Shown here: one piece after another, positions 62,475 through 64,000 of the stretch | Layout: every line of letters starts with the position of its first letter | Position numbering within the stretch: position 1 is the first letter of the stretch | Assembly (NCBI GenBank): GCA_913052485.1 | Contig: CAJXDN010000001.1 | Coordinates: 128,444 to 192,443, forward strand | Direction: 5' to 3' | Origin: an uncultured Flammeovirgaceae bacterium | GTDB taxonomy: Bacteria; Bacteroidota; Bacteroidia; Cytophagales; MED-G16 | DNA length: 64,000 bases | Program-made: the position numbers and the translations under genes | Notes under the pieces: model-generated | Told to the model about the DNA's origin: nothing | Database searches by the model: none | What the model saw: only the letters and a program-made list of their open reading frames with translations

Positions 62475-64000
62475 ATGCAAAGATATAAGATTTTATGGGT
62501 TGATGATGAAATTGATTTATTAAAGCCCTACATAATTTTTCTAGAGGAAAAAAATTATGATGTGATATCATTTAGCAATCCTTTTCTTATCATCGAATAC
62601 TTAGAAAATAATAAAGACTACAATTTAATTTTGGTAGATGAAAACATGCCTGGCAAGACAGGTATTAGCCTAATCTCTGATATAAAAAAAATAACAAATT
62701 CTACTCCAATAATAATGGTAACCAAAAATGAGGAAGAAGATATTATGAATGATGCTATTGGATCTGAAATTAGTGATTATTTAATAAAGCCATTAAATCC
62801 TAATCAGCTATTAATTTCTATTAAAAAAGTTTTAGAAAATCATAAAATAATAAATAATAAGCTTAAATCAGACTTTACCAATTTTTTTAGTGAACTATCT
62901 GACAACATAAATTATAATAAATCTCATAATGATTGGACTAAAACATACAAAAAAATAATTGATTGGGAAATTAGTTTAGATAAACGGGGAGATAATCAGA
63001 TAAATGAAATGGTATACTCCCAAAAAAAAGAGGCTAACCGGAGGTTCTCAGATTTTATTAAAAAAAATTATTTTGAGTGGTCTTTAAACAATAATGGTCC
63101 CACAATGTCTCATACTTTACTAAAAGAAAAAGTTTTTCCATATCTGAATAAGGAAAAGGTTTTTTTTATTGTTTTGGATAACTTTAGATATGATCAGTGG
63201 AAAGTTTTAGAGGAGTATATTTCAAATTATTTTTTTATATCAAATGAAGATTCATTTTACTCAATCCTTCCCACAACAACTGAGTATTCCAGAAATTCTA
63301 TATTTTCAGGTTTAAATCCTAAGGATATGAAATCATTAGAATTCGACTTATGGTCTGATAAATCTGATGGATTAAATAATAATGAGTACCGGTTTTTAAC
63401 TAAAAATTTAACTAGGAATGGATATGATATTAATCATTCGTACAATAAAATAATTTCATATGAGGATGGAGTTAAATTTATTAAAAACATCAAGAATTTA
63501 GATAGTTATAAGCTTAGCTCAGTTGTTTTTAACTTCATTGATATGTTATCTCACTCTAAAAATGATAGTAAAATTTTGAAAAATCTAGTTTATGACGAGA
63601 AGTCATTTAGGTCTTTCACTCTATCTTGGTTCAAAAACTCACCATTTAATGAATTATTAAAAATTTTATCGACTAAAAAGGTAAAGATTTTTTTAACTAC
63701 TGATCATGGAACAATAAAGGTTGATGAGCCTATCAAGATTAAAGCAAATAAAGAGGTTAATAATAATATGAGATTTAAATTTGGGAAAAATATAAATACT
63801 GAAAATAAGGAGGTTTTTGTCTCAGAAAATGGTGAGGATATGATGCTTCCAAAAGAAAATATTTTTACAAAGTATATTTTTGCCTGTAATAATCAATATC
63901 TATTATATCCAAACAATTATAATATTCATCAAAAAAAATTTAAAAATACATTCCAACATGGGGGTATATCTATGGAAGAGATGATTGTGCCATTTATTGA
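62475..64000 (+). CDS. porX: PorX, T9SS response regulator with PglZ domain (3' end cut by window edge)
   Basis: 508 residues are visible and the frame is open at the edge; PorX is usually about 515-520 residues, so nearly all is here. The receiver domain (1-120) has the acidic pair D10/D11 (WVDDE), phosphoacceptor D55 (LVDENMPG), T83 and K105 (LIKP). After a helical linker, a PglZ/alkaline-phosphatase-superfamily domain shows its metal sites: Asp in FFIVLDNFRYDQW, Thr in LPTTTEYSRN, Asp-His in FLTTDHGTI and His near the end (FQHGGISMEEM). In Porphyromonas PorX, activated by PorY, raises T9SS gene expression, and its PglZ domain cleaves nucleotides. It fits the T9SS cargo gene at 2463-5099. 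Confidence 0.93.
   Translation, partial: MQRYKILWVDDEIDLLKPYIIFLEEKNYDVISFSNPFLIIEYLENNKDYNLILVDENMPGKTGISLISDIKKITNSTPIIMVTKNEEEDIMNDAIGSEISDYLIKPLNPNQLLISIKKVLENHKIINNKLKSDFTNFFSELSDNINYNKSHNDWTKTYKKIIDWEISLDKRGDNQINEMVYSQKKEANRRFSDFIKKNYFEWSLNNNGPTMSHTLLKEKVFPYLNKEKVFFIVLDNFRYDQWKVLEEYISNYFFISNEDSFYSILPTTTEYSRNSIFSGLNPKDMKSLEFDLWSDKSDGLNNNEYRFLTKNLTRNGYDINHSYNKIISYEDGVKFIKNIKNLDSYKLSSVVFNFIDMLSHSKNDSKILKNLVYDEKSFRSFTLSWFKNSPFNELLKILSTKKVKIFLTTDHGTIKVDEPIKIKANKEVNNNMRFKFGKNINTENKEVFVSENGEDMMLPKENIFTKYIFACNNQYLLYPNNYNIHQKKFKNTFQHGGISMEEMIVPFI

Noticed and set aside
62475-64000. PglZ of a BREX phage-defence system
   Set aside because: The PglZ domain is attached to a receiver domain in the PorX manner, and no brx or pgl genes are present.

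Overview
The window is a dense, AT-rich piece of chromosome (roughly 30% G+C by eye) from a member of the Bacteroidota, most likely a marine Flavobacteriia-type bacterium. The lineage call rests on several markers: a type IX secretion (T9SS) type B sorting domain at the end of a secreted adhesin-like protein; PorX, the T9SS response regulator with a PglZ domain; a fused LpxC-FabZ protein; a DnaE polymerase with its own N-terminal exonuclease domain; a TonB-dependent receptor with a carboxypeptidase-regulatory-like N-terminus; start sites without Shine-Dalgarno sequences; and matches to the Bacteroidota promoter motif TAnnTTTG. A Na+-translocating NADH dehydrogenase (Nqr) and an SLC13-type carrier fit a sodium-based marine energy economy.

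Layout. 1-2.4 kb (minus): a partial aldehyde dehydrogenase, fluoride channel, MsrB lipoprotein, MscS channel and a small conserved protein in one operon. 2.5-5.1 kb: T9SS cargo protein. 5.1-7.1 kb: Cys/Met-type PLP enzyme and a divergent SDR. 7.1-15 kb: two large secreted BNR/VPS10-like beta-propeller paralogues in opposite orientation around tRNA-Lys and rsmE, followed by a DUF1080 protein. 15-17 kb: hslV and pyruvate dehydrogenase E2. 17-20.9 kb: a SRAP/HMCES-family protein that has lost its catalytic residues, fabH, a long YwqK/MORN protein and cmk. 20.9-27.8 kb: nqrABCDE without nqrF, then DUF502, rhodanese and small hypothetical genes. 27.8-34.6 kb: an esterase and an AddAB-like recombination helicase-nuclease pair. 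34.6-40.4 kb (minus): ECF sigma factor, rsmG, dnaE, trxA. 40.4-42.6 kb: tgt and an LptF/G permease. 43.2-51.5 kb (minus): a seven-gene run ilvD-ilvB-ilvN-ilvC-queA-sua5-pgk preceded by an attenuator-like hairpin. 51.6-54 kb: DUF819 membrane protein and two unknown proteins. 54-58.6 kb: TonB receptor, strong terminator, lipoprotein, DASS carrier. 58.6-62.4 kb (minus): ABC ATPase and the lipid A genes lpxA, lpxC/fabZ, lpxD. 62.5 kb to the end: porX, cut by the window edge only a few residues before its expected end.

The gene content is mostly housekeeping. I see no prophage, insertion sequence, CRISPR array or classical defence island, and no gap above 300 bases; the longest gene-free stretches are about 145 bases (53891-54035) and 128 bases (43102-43229). 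Genes are packed tightly: many neighbours overlap by 4 bases, and several convergent pairs share their stop codons. The items most worth a second look are the catalytically dead SRAP homologue, the Tgt without its zinc cysteines, the DnaE whose PHP domain is degenerate while an exonuclease is fused to it, the nqr operon without nqrF, and the hairpin plus U-run directly before ilvD. I did not find a clearly undescribed multi-gene system.
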